Source of the DNA: WVZH01 sp034430895
GTDB lineage: Bacteria; Chloroflexota; Anaerolineae; Anaerolineales; E44-bin32
Assembly (NCBI GenBank): GCA_034430895.1
Contig: DAOUDW010000108.1
Coordinates: 18,537-82,536 of the forward strand
Direction: 5' to 3'
DNA length: 64,000 nucleotides
A program made the position numbers and the translations under genes. The notes beneath the pieces are model-generated. The model was not told the origin of the DNA and ran no database searches. It saw nothing but the letters and a program-made list of their open reading frames with translations. Within the stretch, counting starts at the first letter, position 1, and each line of letters begins with the position of its first letter. Shown here one piece after another: positions 51,993-61,360 of the stretch.

Positions 51993-54263
51993 GTGCCCGT
52001 TCTTACCTTTTATACGGACAAAGGAATGCGCATCACCGATTCGAAGGATGATCTTCGTAACTCGAGTAATGGGTCACTTCCACCAGATACAGATGGCGGT
52101 ATCGGGTGGCTGATCCTTGAACGCGCGCTGCGATACGCAGATGACATCGGCGGCGTCGCACTGATAGCCACAGCTATACTGACCATTCTTGGAATCAGCG
52201 GATGGACACATGGCGGATTGATCGATCCGTGGGCGACGTTTTTAAAGCGTTGGTTCGGTCTCGGGTCGCTGTTGTTTCCGCTCGCCATGCTTTTTGGGGC
52301 GTGGTTGCTTTTCAATCGCCGCAGAGGTCGGCCTGTTGAAGTGAGGTGGTCTCAAATTGTCGCGCTCGAACTGGCGTTGTTCGGACTTTTGGCTATTTTC
52401 GCATTCATCGACGGTTTAGATCTACCTCGGGCAGAGAGCGGCTATGCTGGTGGAATCGTGGGTTGGGGTGTCGCGTCACTGCTGGATTCTCTTCTCGGTG
52501 GTTTTATTAGCGTCGCTGTGTTGTTGCTCTTAGTCGGTGGCGCCGGCATGTACGCGCTGCGAGGTGTACTGGCAAATTACGCTCTCCATGTCCAAAGGAC
52601 TGTGGAACAAGGAGCATCACAGACAACGGCTCATACTGAAGCAGGGCTTCCCAAAGAGAGAAACACGCCGGCACAGAAACCCCAAACGAGGACAACTTCC
52701 GTATCCCAGCTGCCGCGTGCATACCGAAAGCGTTTTAAAGTACAGCCCGCTGCAGAGGACAAACCATCTCGGCCGACGCGGCGCAATGAAAGATTGCCCC
52801 CATTAACTTTCCTTGACGCCGGCAGCGTAATAACCGTCACGGAGAAGGAAATCAACCTCTCGGCGGGATTAATCGAGAAGACCCTGGCGGATTTTGGCAT
52901 TCCTGTTCGGGTGGTTGGTTTTAAGGCCGGGCCTACGGTTACCCAATTCGCTGTCGAACCGGGCTATGTCGAGACTACCGGTGTCGAGGGGGAGATGCGG
53001 CGCAGCAAAGTCAGGGTGTCTCAGATTTCTTCCCTGGCCAGCGATCTTGCCCTGGCGCTCTCCGCGCCGACGCTGCGGGTCGAAGCGCCGGTTCCGGGCC
53101 GGGCTTATGTGGGTATTGAGGTACCGAACCGCAGGCCGGCAGTTGTACGCTTGCGAGGAATTCTCGAATCTGATGAGTTCAATTCCGCCAAATCACCACT
53201 GACGATTGCGTTAGGCCGGGATGTATCCGGGAAGGCGATTGTTGCCGATCTGGCTTCGATGCCGCACTTGCTGATCGCTGGCACCACAGGTTCCGGGAAA
53301 TCCGTGTGTATCACGGCGTTGGCGACTACATTGGCTTTCGAAAATTCACCCGAAGATCTGCGTTTTGTAATGATCGATCCCAAGATGGTCGAGATGCTGC
53401 GTTTTAACGGATTGCCGCACCTGATCGGCAAAGTAGAAACCGAATTGGATCGCATCACAGGCGTTCTGCGCTGGTGTGTGCTTGAAATGGATCGGAGATA
53501 CCGCACGCTGGAAGAGGCCAAAGCACGCGATATCGATTCCTACAATCAAAAAATCAGGCGCAAGCGGGATGCGGAGCGCTTAGCGCACATCGTGGTGATG
53601 ATCGATGAACTTGCGGATTTGATGATGATGGCGCCGGACCAAACAGAGCGAACCTTGGTGCGTCTGGCGCAAATGGCACGTGCGGTGGGGATTCATCTGG
53701 TGCTGGCGACGCAGAGACCGAGCACCGACATCCTTACCGGTTTGATCAAGGCTAATTTCCCGGCGCGGATTTCGTTTGCTGTGGCTTCCGGCATCGATTC
53801 GCGCGTCATTTTGGACAGTTCGGGCGCGGAAACGCTTTTAGGGCGTGGCGACATGCTCTTCCTTTCCCCCGAAGCAGGTTCGCCGCTGCGTTTGCAGGGC
53901 GTTTTCATCAGCGATCGTGAAATCGAGGGTTTGCTGGCGTATTGGCGTAATGAAGTGGGTGAGCATTACCGGAGTGAAAAACCACCCTGGGACGATTTGA
54001 TCGCTCGCATCGCTGTCGTGGAGGAACGTGATGAGATCATCGAAAAAGCCATCGCGCTCGTCAAAGAAAAACGGAAAGCCAGTGCCTCCCTGCTGCAGCG
54101 CGGTTTACACATCGGATATCCGCGCGCGGCCAGATTGATGGATGAGCTTGAAGAATTGGGCGTCGTTGGACGTCCGCAATCGGGCGGTCGAACACGTGAG
54201 GTCCTCATCGGTCAAGACGACGATCCCTTGCTGGATCACTCCGAGGACGATGATGCTGCTTGA
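51993..54263 (+). CDS. ftsK: FtsK/SpoIIIE DNA translocase
   Basis: 756-residue septal DNA pump that clears chromosome termini at division. Four membrane helices in residues ~45-195, a linker rich in Thr, Arg and Pro, then the alpha/beta motor: Walker A AGTTGSGKSVCIT (about residue 428), Walker B VVMIDELADLMMM (about 533), ATQRPSTDILTGLIKANFPARISF, and a C-terminal winged gamma domain (ALVKEKRKASASLLQRGLHIGYPRAARLMDEL), which reads KOPS-like sites in other bacteria. GTG 51993 is the open-frame start; ATG 52026 is an alternative. A small CCGGCG/CGCCGG hairpin (51965-51981) lies just upstream. Confidence 0.95.
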   Translation: MPVLTFYTDKGMRITDSKDDLRNSSNGSLPPDTDGGIGWLILERALRYADDIGGVALIATAILTILGISGWTHGGLIDPWATFLKRWFGLGSLLFPLAMLFGAWLLFNRRRGRPVEVRWSQIVALELALFGLLAIFAFIDGLDLPRAESGYAGGIVGWGVASLLDSLLGGFISVAVLLLLVGGAGMYALRGVLANYALHVQRTVEQGASQTTAHTEAGLPKERNTPAQKPQTRTTSVSQLPRAYRKRFKVQPAAEDKPSRPTRRNERLPPLTFLDAGSVITVTEKEINLSAGLIEKTLADFGIPVRVVGFKAGPTVTQFAVEPGYVETTGVEGEMRRSKVRVSQISSLASDLALALSAPTLRVEAPVPGRAYVGIEVPNRRPAVVRLRGILESDEFNSAKSPLTIALGRDVSGKAIVADLASMPHLLIAGTTGSGKSVCITALATTLAFENSPEDLRFVMIDPKMVEMLRFNGLPHLIGKVETELDRITGVLRWCVLEMDRRYRTLEEAKARDIDSYNQKIRRKRDAERLAHIVVMIDELADLMMMAPDQTERTLVRLAQMARAVGIHLVLATQRPSTDILTGLIKANFPARISFAVASGIDSRVILDSSGAETLLGRGDMLFLSPEAGSPLRLQGVFISDREIEGLLAYWRNEVGEHYRSEKPPWDDLIARIAVVEERDEIIEKAIALVKEKRKASASLLQRGLHIGYPRAARLMDELEELGVVGRPQSGGRTREVLIGQDDDPLLDHSEDDDAA

Positions 54264-54310
54264 CTGGACTGGCAAGCGGCGTTAGCATTGCACCGCTCGA
54301 GGGAGAAACT

Positions 54311-54925
54311 ATGCAAGTTGATGATACCGCCCGATCGGAGAAACCAACACTCACGGATGTGCTGCGTGTGCGTTTCAAAGGCGTAATTGATCCGGTCGCC
54401 GCGTTTATTAATCGACTTGGGATTACACCCAACATGCTCACACTGACCGGCTTGGTGGGCAACATCGTGGCTGCGGTTTTTCTGTCACAAGGTTCGTTCC
54501 TGGTCGGAGGGTTGATTGTACTTCTCGTCGGTCCGTTGGATGCTCTGGATGGCGCACTAGCTCGCCTGCGCGGCGAACCATCACGTTTCGGTGCCTTCGT
54601 CGATTCGGTGACCGATCGATATTCCGAATTGTTCATCTTCGGCGGCTTGATGCTGCATTATCTACAGCACAGCGACTGGCTTTGGGCCGGCGTCGTCTAC
54701 GCGGCGGCAGCAGGCTCGATTCTCGTCTCCTACACTCGGGCTCGTGCGGAAGGCGTCGGGTATTCCGCCAAATGTGGTCTCCTAACCCGCGCCGAGCGGT
54801 TCGCAATTCTGATCCCAAGTTTATTATTCAACTTTGCAGAAATCGGTGTCGCACTGATCGCTGTTTTTGCCAACTTCACCGCTCTCCAGCGGGTCTATCA
54901 CGTACGTAAACAAGCGCAGGAATGA
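54311..54925 (+). CDS. CDP-alcohol phosphatidyltransferase
   Basis: 204-residue integral membrane enzyme joining a CDP-activated lipid to an alcohol. The full CAP motif DALDGALAR-x8-G-AFV-D-SVT-D is present at about residues 77-102, with six predicted helices. N-terminal NRLGITPNMLTLTG is the usual lead-in helix. Resembles phosphatidylglycerolphosphate or phosphatidylinositolphosphate synthase types; the acceptor cannot be told. GAGGGAGA precedes ATG 54311; the TTG at 54260, overlapping the ftsK stop, is less likely. Confidence 0.92.
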   Translation: MQVDDTARSEKPTLTDVLRVRFKGVIDPVAAFINRLGITPNMLTLTGLVGNIVAAVFLSQGSFLVGGLIVLLVGPLDALDGALARLRGEPSRFGAFVDSVTDRYSELFIFGGLMLHYLQHSDWLWAGVVYAAAAGSILVSYTRARAEGVGYSAKCGLLTRAERFAILIPSLLFNFAEIGVALIAVFANFTALQRVYHVRKQAQE

Positions 54926-54947
54926 CAATCCGAATTACGAGGTTTTC

Positions 54948-55754
54948 ATGATCAATATCGATCCACAAGGTATTCACATCGGTGTTCTCTATTTTCGTTA
55001 TTATGGCATGCTCATTATGTTCGGAGCGGTCCTGGCGGCATGGCTCACGCAGCGCATGCTGCGCAAGATGGGTCAAGATCCGGAAATGGTCTGGGATGGC
55101 TTTTTCTGGGTGATTATCTTGGGTATCATTGGCGCCCGAATATATCACGTGTTAACCCCCTCCAAGTATTCTGGCATTACAACCGAGTATTATTTGCAGC
55201 ATCCCTTGCAGATTCTGCAGATGTGGGATGGCGGACTTGGCATGCCGGGGGCGCTCATCGGCGGCGCAATCGGGATATACATTTTCGCCAAGCGGCAAGG
55301 CCTTTCCTTCGCCTCGCTTCTGGATGCGGCGGCACCGGGAGTCGCGCTGGCGCAAGCCATCGGCCGCTGGGGTAATTTCATCAACCAGGAACTTTACGGC
55401 CAACCGACGGATTTGCCCTGGTGCATTAAAATCGATCCGGTTTACCGTCTTCCAGGCTATAGTGAATTCGAATGCTTCCATCCGCTTTTCCTGTATGAAT
55501 CACTCTGGAATCTGTTGAACGCTATCTTTCTCCTCTGGCTTTTTCACAGGTATAAAAACAAGCTTATTAATGGAGATTTATTTCTGGTTTATATGATCGC
55601 GTACCCGATTGGGCGTTTTCTCTTGGAGTACCTGCGTCTGGATTACGTTCAAATCGGGGGGATCAATTTCAACCAGGCACTCATGCTCGTTGTGGCGCTT
55701 TGTGTAGGTGTCGTTGTGTTTATTCGTCATAGACCAGCCGCGAGAAAAACGTAA
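54948..55754 (+). CDS. lgt: Prolipoprotein diacylglyceryl transferase
   Basis: 268-residue membrane enzyme that attaches diacylglycerol from phosphatidylglycerol to the lipobox Cys. This fits the many lipoproteins encoded in this window. The Lgt signature GRWGNFINQELYG is perfect, preceded by the conserved YYG...GAVLAAW region; MWDGGLGMPGALIGGA and the late PIGRFLLEYLR match also. GAGG five bases before ATG 54948. Follows the CDP-alcohol transferase by 22 bases, placing two lipid-handling enzymes in one transcript. Confidence 0.95.
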   Translation: MINIDPQGIHIGVLYFRYYGMLIMFGAVLAAWLTQRMLRKMGQDPEMVWDGFFWVIILGIIGARIYHVLTPSKYSGITTEYYLQHPLQILQMWDGGLGMPGALIGGAIGIYIFAKRQGLSFASLLDAAAPGVALAQAIGRWGNFINQELYGQPTDLPWCIKIDPVYRLPGYSEFECFHPLFLYESLWNLLNAIFLLWLFHRYKNKLINGDLFLVYMIAYPIGRFLLEYLRLDYVQIGGINFNQALMLVVALCVGVVVFIRHRPAARKT

Positions 55755-55793
55755 GGTAGACCGCTGATCCGCACACATTCTGGAGTTTACCTC

Positions 55794-55835
55794 GGAGATC
55801 GTTCTTCCTGGGGTAGAGATCGATCTCCTTTGCTT
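55794..55835 (+). terminator. Probable terminator after lgt
   Basis: GGAGATCG (55794-55801) / CGATCTCC (55821-55828), perfect 8-bp stem with a 19-nt loop, then TTTGCTTCT. The loop is long and the T tract interrupted, so this is a weak call. Confidence 0.4.
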
Positions 55836-55937
55836 CTCGTGTAAACAAAGAACGGGATGACCCAAAATGGGACGTTCTTACCGATTGTGAGCGGGTATCC
55901 ATGCTGATATACTTCATCGAACAGGGTGTGATTAAAG

Positions 55938-56876
55938 ATGATTGAAACCTATCAGCTAACCAAACGATTTGGAGACCTTACGGCCGTCGACGATCTCAGT
56001 ATTCGTGTCGAACCTGGAGAGGTGCTGGCATTGTTGGGCCCGAACGGCGCTGGCAAAACGACGGCTATCCGGATGATTGCCTCCATCCTGCAGCCCACGA
56101 GCGGTCGAGTCGTCATTCTCGGATATGATTCGATCCACCAGGCGGTTGAAATTCGCCGTTCTATTGGATTGCTCACAGAGCATCATGGCCTTTACACGCG
56201 CATGCGTGTTGGCGAGTACTTGAATTTCTTCGGCAGGATCTATTCTCTGCCAGTGGAAGTAATTAGCGAGCGAATCGAGTATCTTTTAGAACGGTACGGT
56301 TTGCTTGAAGCTCGTGAAATGCGTCTGGGACATTACTCCAAGGGGATGCGCCAGAAATTGGCGCTTGTACGAGCGATGCTGCACGATCCTCCTGTTTTAC
56401 TGTTGGATGAGCCGACATCCGCGATGGATCCTTCAAGCGCCCATTTGGTCCGGGAGAGTATCCGCGGCTTACGTTCGACCCGACGTACCATCATTGTGTG
56501 TACCCACAATCTGCATGAGGCGGAACTGCTCGCGGATCGCATTGCGATTATTCGCAGGGGGAAGATCATCGCTGAAGGGAGCCCGGAGCATCTCAAGCGG
56601 TCATTACTCGGCTCTCCCGTGATGGAATTGCGTGTAGCCGATTCGCTGGATGGTGCGGTAGATTATTTTCCTGCGGATGTGGCGCAGATCGCGAGGGGAG
56701 TGGATTGGCTGCGCTATCAGACGGATGATCCTGAACGGGATAATCCTCGCATTCTTCGAGCGATGGTGGAAGCGGGATTATCCGTGGTCACACTGGCAGA
56801 GATCGAACGCAGTCTGGAAGATGTCTATCTTCAGGTCGTCGGTTTAAATGGCAATCCCGAAGGGACTGGCAAATGA
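55938..56876 (+). CDS. ABC transporter ATP-binding protein
   Basis: 312-residue NBD of an exporter. Walker A GPNGAGKTTAIRM, Q-loop GLLTEHHG (an atypical Q-loop with Glu-His-His), signature YSKGMRQKLALV, Walker B LLLDEPTSAMD, switch His in VCTHNLHEA. A ~90-residue C-terminal extension is typical of NatA/CcmA-like exporters. Overlaps its permease by four bases (ATGA). Confidence 0.92.
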   Translation: MIETYQLTKRFGDLTAVDDLSIRVEPGEVLALLGPNGAGKTTAIRMIASILQPTSGRVVILGYDSIHQAVEIRRSIGLLTEHHGLYTRMRVGEYLNFFGRIYSLPVEVISERIEYLLERYGLLEAREMRLGHYSKGMRQKLALVRAMLHDPPVLLLDEPTSAMDPSSAHLVRESIRGLRSTRRTIIVCTHNLHEAELLADRIAIIRRGKIIAEGSPEHLKRSLLGSPVMELRVADSLDGAVDYFPADVAQIARGVDWLRYQTDDPERDNPRILRAMVEAGLSVVTLAEIERSLEDVYLQVVGLNGNPEGTGK

Positions 56877-58312
56877 CCCAACGGATTGGCTTCATGAAGC
56901 AGAATCTCTTTGGGGCATGGCTCATCGCCAGACGGGAAATTCGGGACCAACTGCGGGATTGGCGCATTCTAACGCCGATTATCTTACTCACCGTATTTTT
57001 CCCACTGCTGATGAATTTCACGGCCGGAAGGGCGATCGACTTTGTTGCCCGCTACGGCGCGGACATCATTGGTGAACGTCTGATACCATTTTTACTCATG
57101 GTCGTTGGTTTCTTCCCGATCTCGATTTCACTCGTCATTGCATTGGAAAGCTTCGCCGGGGAACGTGAGCGGTTATCTTTAGAACCTCTTTTGGCGACGC
57201 CGCTTACGGATGGTCAATTGTATCTGGGAAAGATCATCGCATCCTTGATCCCACCTCTCGCTGCGGCTTTTCTGGGCATAACCGTCTATTTGCTGGGCCT
57301 GGCGATCAGCATTGGCTGGACCCCGAATGCATCCCTTATGCTGCAGATTCTCGCACTCACGACGGCACAGGCCTTTGTCATGGTAAGTGGTGCTGTTGTA
57401 ATATCCACCCAGACCACGTCAGTCCGTGCGGCGAACTTGCTGGCTTCTTTCATCATCGTCCCCATGGCTGAATTGATTATCGGTGAGAGCCTGATCATGT
57501 TTTGGGGGATCTACAGCGCGCTCTGGTGGATCGTGGTGGCGTTGATCTTGATCGCCATCGTACTGAGCCGGATGGGATTGAGATTGTTCAATCGAGAAGA
57601 ATTGCTGGGCAAGGAAATCGATGTCGTCGATGTGCGGCGTTTGATGAAGCACTTCCGACGCTCCTTCATTGGTAACGCTGACTCGCTGCGGGGCTGGTTC
57701 AAGGATGTTTATTCTACATCCCTGCGTGAATTGAAGTGGCCCATTTTGATTACCGGAAGTCTGCTTGTTCTTGGTTACATTCTGGGTTTGTCTTACGCGG
57801 AGCGCTTCGTCCTGCCGCCGGATTTTATCAATCTTGACGTTGTGAGCGAGGAGTTGGAAACTCACATGCGGCAATTTGGATTACTCACGCAACGTGGATT
57901 GATATGGATTCTGTGGAATAATGTGCGTGCGTTGATTATTTCAACGCTGCTGGGCGCTTTTACACTGGGTATATTGGGGCAAATCCTGCTCATGGCGCCA
58001 TACGGAATCACAGGATATCTTGCGGGCAACGTCCTGCTTGCTGGTGGAGAACCACTACGTTTTTTCGCTGCGTTGATTCTGCCGCACGCCATCTTTGAAT
58101 TTCCTGCAGCACTCATTGCCGGTGCAGCGATATTGAAGCTTGGACTTGCTGCCCTGAGTATTCCCAAAGGGATATCCCTCAGCGAGGGTTTCGTCGCCGC
58201 ATTCGCACAATTGGCCCGGGTTGCACTCGGGATTGTGCTGCCCTTGCTCATCGTTGCTGCTGCTGTGGAGGTATACGTGACTCCACGAATCGCACTGTGG
58301 TTATTGGGGTGA
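56873..58312 (+). CDS. ABC-2 permease fused to a SpoIIM-like (DUF95) domain
   Basis: 479-residue membrane protein. The first ~240 residues are an ABC-2 permease: ARREIRDQLRDWRILTPII, FAGERERLSLEPLLATPLTDGQLYLGKI, and about six helices. From about residue 280 the rest matches the stage II sporulation protein M family: ILWNNVRALIISTLLGAFTLG, YLAGNVLLAGG, LPHAIFEFPAALIAGAAILKLG and AAAVEVYVTPRIALWLLG. SpoIIM is usually a separate gene next to such exporters. The fusion suggests both parts act as one complex with the ATPase. Cargo unknown; no spore genes are nearby. Confidence 0.85.
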   Translation: MTQRIGFMKQNLFGAWLIARREIRDQLRDWRILTPIILLTVFFPLLMNFTAGRAIDFVARYGADIIGERLIPFLLMVVGFFPISISLVIALESFAGERERLSLEPLLATPLTDGQLYLGKIIASLIPPLAAAFLGITVYLLGLAISIGWTPNASLMLQILALTTAQAFVMVSGAVVISTQTTSVRAANLLASFIIVPMAELIIGESLIMFWGIYSALWWIVVALILIAIVLSRMGLRLFNREELLGKEIDVVDVRRLMKHFRRSFIGNADSLRGWFKDVYSTSLRELKWPILITGSLLVLGYILGLSYAERFVLPPDFINLDVVSEELETHMRQFGLLTQRGLIWILWNNVRALIISTLLGAFTLGILGQILLMAPYGITGYLAGNVLLAGGEPLRFFAALILPHAIFEFPAALIAGAAILKLGLAALSIPKGISLSEGFVAAFAQLARVALGIVLPLLIVAAAVEVYVTPRIALWLLG

Positions 58313-58319
58313 GTGTCCG

Positions 58320-59075
58320 ATGAGTCGACTGATTATCCTGGGAACTTCATGGGCCGTACCTGTGGAAGACCACGCAAACACCCATATGGCCCTTGAAGGG
58401 GAAAAAGGCGTCGTGCTTATCGATTGCCCGGGTTCGCCGAGTGTACGTCTCGGGCATGCCGGAATTTCCTTCGATCAAATTCATGATCTCATTCTGACGC
58501 ATTTTCACCCAGACCATGTCGGAGCCGTACCGCTGCTGTTGATGAACATGTGGATCTTAGGGCGGGATGATCCGCTGAACATCTATGGATCGCATCACTG
58601 CCTGGAACGCGTCGAAGATATGATGGGTTTTTTCCATTGGGAGACGTGGCCGAATTTCTTCCCTGTATCCTTCCATCGCTTGCCGGAGCGCGAGCGTGTG
58701 TTGGTTCTCGAGAAGCAGGAGTTCCGCATCTACGCCTCCCCGGTAAGACACGTTGTCCCCACGATCGGGTTGCGCATCGAGAGTACCACTGGTGGACGAG
58801 TAATTTCATATTCTTGTGACACGGAACCCTGTCCTTCGATGGCGCGGCTTGCCGCCGGATCGGATGTGCTCATTCATGAAGCGACAGGGGCGATCGTGGG
58901 TCACTCCTCCGCCTCACAGGCGGGTGCGATCGCGCGTGAAGCGGGTGTCGATCGATTGATCTTGATTCATTACAAAGCAGGGAAAATCCAATTGGACAAA
59001 CTCATCAGCCAGGCGCAGGAGACATTCTCAGGGGATGTTGTTCTGGCAGAGGATTTTATGGAGATTGATCTCTAA
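58320..59075 (+). CDS. Metallo-beta-lactamase-fold hydrolase (RNase Z-like)
   Basis: 251-residue protein. The metal motif HFHPDH (His61, His63, Asp65, His66) is intact, with further ligands in SPVRHVVP (His), SCDTEP (Asp) and LIHYKAG (His). Layout resembles RNase Z/arylsulfatase-like members (GTSWAVPVEDHANTHMAL at the start), but the exosite arm of true tRNase Z is not obvious. Begins 7 bases after the SpoIIM-fusion gene, so in the same operon. Substrate unknown. Confidence 0.85.
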   Translation: MSRLIILGTSWAVPVEDHANTHMALEGEKGVVLIDCPGSPSVRLGHAGISFDQIHDLILTHFHPDHVGAVPLLLMNMWILGRDDPLNIYGSHHCLERVEDMMGFFHWETWPNFFPVSFHRLPERERVLVLEKQEFRIYASPVRHVVPTIGLRIESTTGGRVISYSCDTEPCPSMARLAAGSDVLIHEATGAIVGHSSASQAGAIAREAGVDRLILIHYKAGKIQLDKLISQAQETFSGDVVLAEDFMEIDL

Positions 59076-59113
59076 TCGAGAATCTCCGTAACTACCTTTT
59101 TCGTTCACCAAAC

Positions 59114-59317
59114 TCAGGGTTTCACAGGTTCCAGTGTAACGTGTAGATAGTGAAAATCGCCTCGTGGTGGTACCAGGGGAATCACTTCGACGACCGTGTA
59201 CTGCTTCTTCTCAAGTGTAACTTGATCGCCTGCCTTGGGTTTGCTTTCCGTATTGGTGATGCCTCCCGGATCCGTTCCCCCAAGTACCACGTAGCTCACC
59301 TTGTATACTTTCGCCAC
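59114..59317 (-). CDS. Small conserved-looking protein (67 aa)
   Basis: 67-residue soluble beta-rich protein (VYKVSYVVLGGTDPGGI, AGDQVTLEKKQYTVVEVIPL, FHYLHVTLEPVKP). AAAGGGG ten bases before ATG 59317 supports translation. I do not recognise a family; an OB- or SH3-like small barrel is a guess. It begins 11 bases after the cyclic-nucleotide-binding gene ends on the same strand, so they are likely co-transcribed. Confidence 0.6.
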   Translation of the reverse strand: MAKVYKVSYVVLGGTDPGGITNTESKPKAGDQVTLEKKQYTVVEVIPLVPPRGDFHYLHVTLEPVKP

Positions 59318-59328
59318 AATTGTCCCCT

Positions 59329-59775
59329 TTATCGATTCGAGAGATGGCTGTGTCGCAGTTTGAAGGAAAGATCTGCGGCAATATTCCGCATCACGGTGTA
59401 TCCAAGATGATGATTGCTATCGCAAAGTCGATCAAAATCGTCTCTCTGAATGACTTGAACCATGGTTTCATCCGAAATCGAACGCACAGTCGCTGAACGT
59501 CGTCCTCGGTCTACAAGCGCCATCTCCCCGACGATTTGACCGCGGCCCAGGTTAACGATGGCCTTGGGTGTTGTGTCCGTCTGGGATTCACTATGGAGCA
59601 CCTCGACAAATCCCTCTTGGATTACAAAGAGTTCATCTCCGGGTTGTCCTTGTTCGGTAATTAAGTCGCCAGTTTTGTAGGCGCGGTGGTGACAAATTCC
59701 CAATACGGAATCCAATTCTTCTTCCGAGAGACCTTCAAAGAGTTCGACACATTTAAACACTGCAAGTGGGTCCAT
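59329..59775 (-). CDS. Cyclic-nucleotide-binding domain protein
   Basis: 148-residue CAP_ED (cNMP-binding) domain without a DNA-binding or kinase partner. LFEGLSEEELDSVLGICHHRAYKTGDLITEQGQPGDELFVIQEG leads into the phosphate-binding cassette GEMALVDRGRRSATVRS, which keeps the Glu and Arg that bind cyclic nucleotide. GAGGAG precedes ATG 59775; the longer frame starts at 59826. Probably regulates another protein, perhaps the 67-residue product of the same transcript. Confidence 0.85.
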   Translation of the reverse strand: MDPLAVFKCVELFEGLSEEELDSVLGICHHRAYKTGDLITEQGQPGDELFVIQEGFVEVLHSESQTDTTPKAIVNLGRGQIVGEMALVDRGRRSATVRSISDETMVQVIQRDDFDRLCDSNHHLGYTVMRNIAADLSFKLRHSHLSNR

Positions 59776-60169
59776 AACGATCTCCTCACTCATCGCATGG
59801 TCGATGATCGCACTGCCTTGCCGCATATCTATTCTACTGTATGTTTTTCAGAGAACAAAACATGTCCTCGTTGTAAGGTGTGGGGAAGGGGGCTGTTTCG
59901 GGTAGCAAAATTGTGCCTGTGATGGCTGAAAAATCTCATCCATTTGTAATCATATCTAGATCTATCGAAATCTACTAGTTCCAGCGTTTATTCGATCGAA
60001 ATATAGCTCAATTTTGCGTTATTAGAAGGAAACTTGGCAAGAAAACAAGCTCGAGCGATCGCGCCGAGGGCATGAATTCAAGCACGCATCGCGCGCGTGA
60101 GCATCTAGATACAAAGCGGAATAAACCCCTCTAGTTTTGTATACGCCTTGGATGCTTCGATGTTGCCCT
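59776..60169. other. Non-coding gap beside the broken transposase
   Basis: 394 bases, AT-rich, with no credible gene. The left limit of the insertion remnant should lie here, but I find no terminal inverted repeat or target duplication. Confidence 0.4.
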
Positions 60170-61162
60170 TCAAGCCGCGCGTCGCTGATAGTCATGGTGT
60201 AAGCCGCCCAATACTGGGATTGAAACAACCTGGCTGTCGATAACAGGCTTATCAAAGCATATTGGCCGGCAAGGGATTTGTTGGGCAATGCCCTGGTGAT
60301 GTCTGGCGTAGTTATAGTAGTGAACGTATTGCTTCACGATGCGATAGGTATACCGTTCACTCAAGACGATGAAGTGATCCAGGCATTCACGCCGAAGACT
60401 GCCCAGGAAGCGTGGACATTCTCCAAAAGGTGTTGCCTCGCGCAACTATTGAGCCAGCCATATATCAGTGGGATGGCGTGTAACTCCGAAGTGCACGACG
60501 CGGCGCTTCTTCAATTCAATGATGACAAAAATGAAGATGGTGCGGAAGAATAGATCGTAGGTCTGCAGGATATCGCAGGCCCAGATTTCGCTGACGTGAT
60601 TGTGGATGAAGGTTCTCCAACACTGCTGAGACGAGCTGGGGTCGCGAGCATATTTAATGTAGCGCTGGATCGTACTTTTCGCAGCGCGCAGCCCCAGCTT
60701 CAGCAGCTCCCCATAAATGCGGTTGGCGCCCCAGGTTCGGTTCTCTCGAGCCATTCGTTGGATGAGTCTTACAGTCTCCTCAGATAGCGGTGGACGACCA
60801 GGTTGGTTCCTCTTCCGGGATTTGCGTTTCCACAACCAGCGGTACAGATCACGGTGCCAGCGCAGAAGCGTATCGGGTTGAACGATAGTCAGTGCCTGTT
60901 TCCAGGATCGTAGCCCACTGGCCAACATCACCAGAAGGATACGCTCGTGCGGCTTGCAGGCAGGGCGGATAACCTGGCGATTGAGCACAATGAGCTGCTG
61001 TCGTAGAAAAACATTTTCCAACACGAGTTCTGATCTACTGCGTGTGAGATCGAGGATGGCGCCGGTGAATAGGGATGGGTTTTCAGGTTTTGCCCAGCGT
61101 TGAATGTGCTGTGCGATAATATGCAGGACGAGTTCGATGAAGTGTTGGAGAGAAGAAATCAC
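60170..61162 (-). pseudogene. Broken transposase (IS3/IS481-like integrase core)
   Basis: The N-terminal part, from ATG 61162, is readable: RSELVLENVFLRQQLIVLNRQ, the HTH-like WGANRIYGELLKLGLRAAKSTIQ, and the first DDE Asp in IWACDILQTYD. The frame then meets TAG at 60446 right after HPTDIWLAQ, but continues with LREATPFGECPRFLGSLRRECLDH and the YYNYARHHQGIAQQIP C-terminus to a TGA at 60170. A CAG-to-TAG change explains the stop. In intact relatives (from memory) about 40 residues with the second Asp lie between LREATPFGE and RFLGSxRRECLDH; here they are missing. So both a nonsense mutation and an in-frame deletion have killed it. Confidence 0.85.
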
Positions 61163-61272
61163 GGTCAGACTTTCATTTTAGGAAATGGAGGCCGTGATTG
61201 TAATGCCTTAGTTGGTGTTATAGGGCATTTTTAGAACGGATGTACATTTTCGGCCAGCACAGCTCATGCATA

Positions 61273-61325
61273 TTGACAACATAGACATTTAATGAAATAC
61301 TGTAACTAGTTACGGTAATAGTTAC
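61273..61325 (+). promoter_or_regulatory. Promoter with LacI-type operators before the regulator gene
   Basis: TTGACA (61273-61278), a 17-bp spacer and AATACT (61296-61301) make a good sigma-70 promoter. Directly after it is the perfect palindrome GTAACTAGTTAC (61302-61313), followed by the imperfect copy GTAATAGTTAC (61315-61325). The sites cover the transcription start, so binding of the LacI-family product encoded at 61361 would repress its own gene. Confidence 0.75.
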
Positions 61326-61360
61326 AATCCCAAAATACAAAACATGGTCAAAAAATTTAT

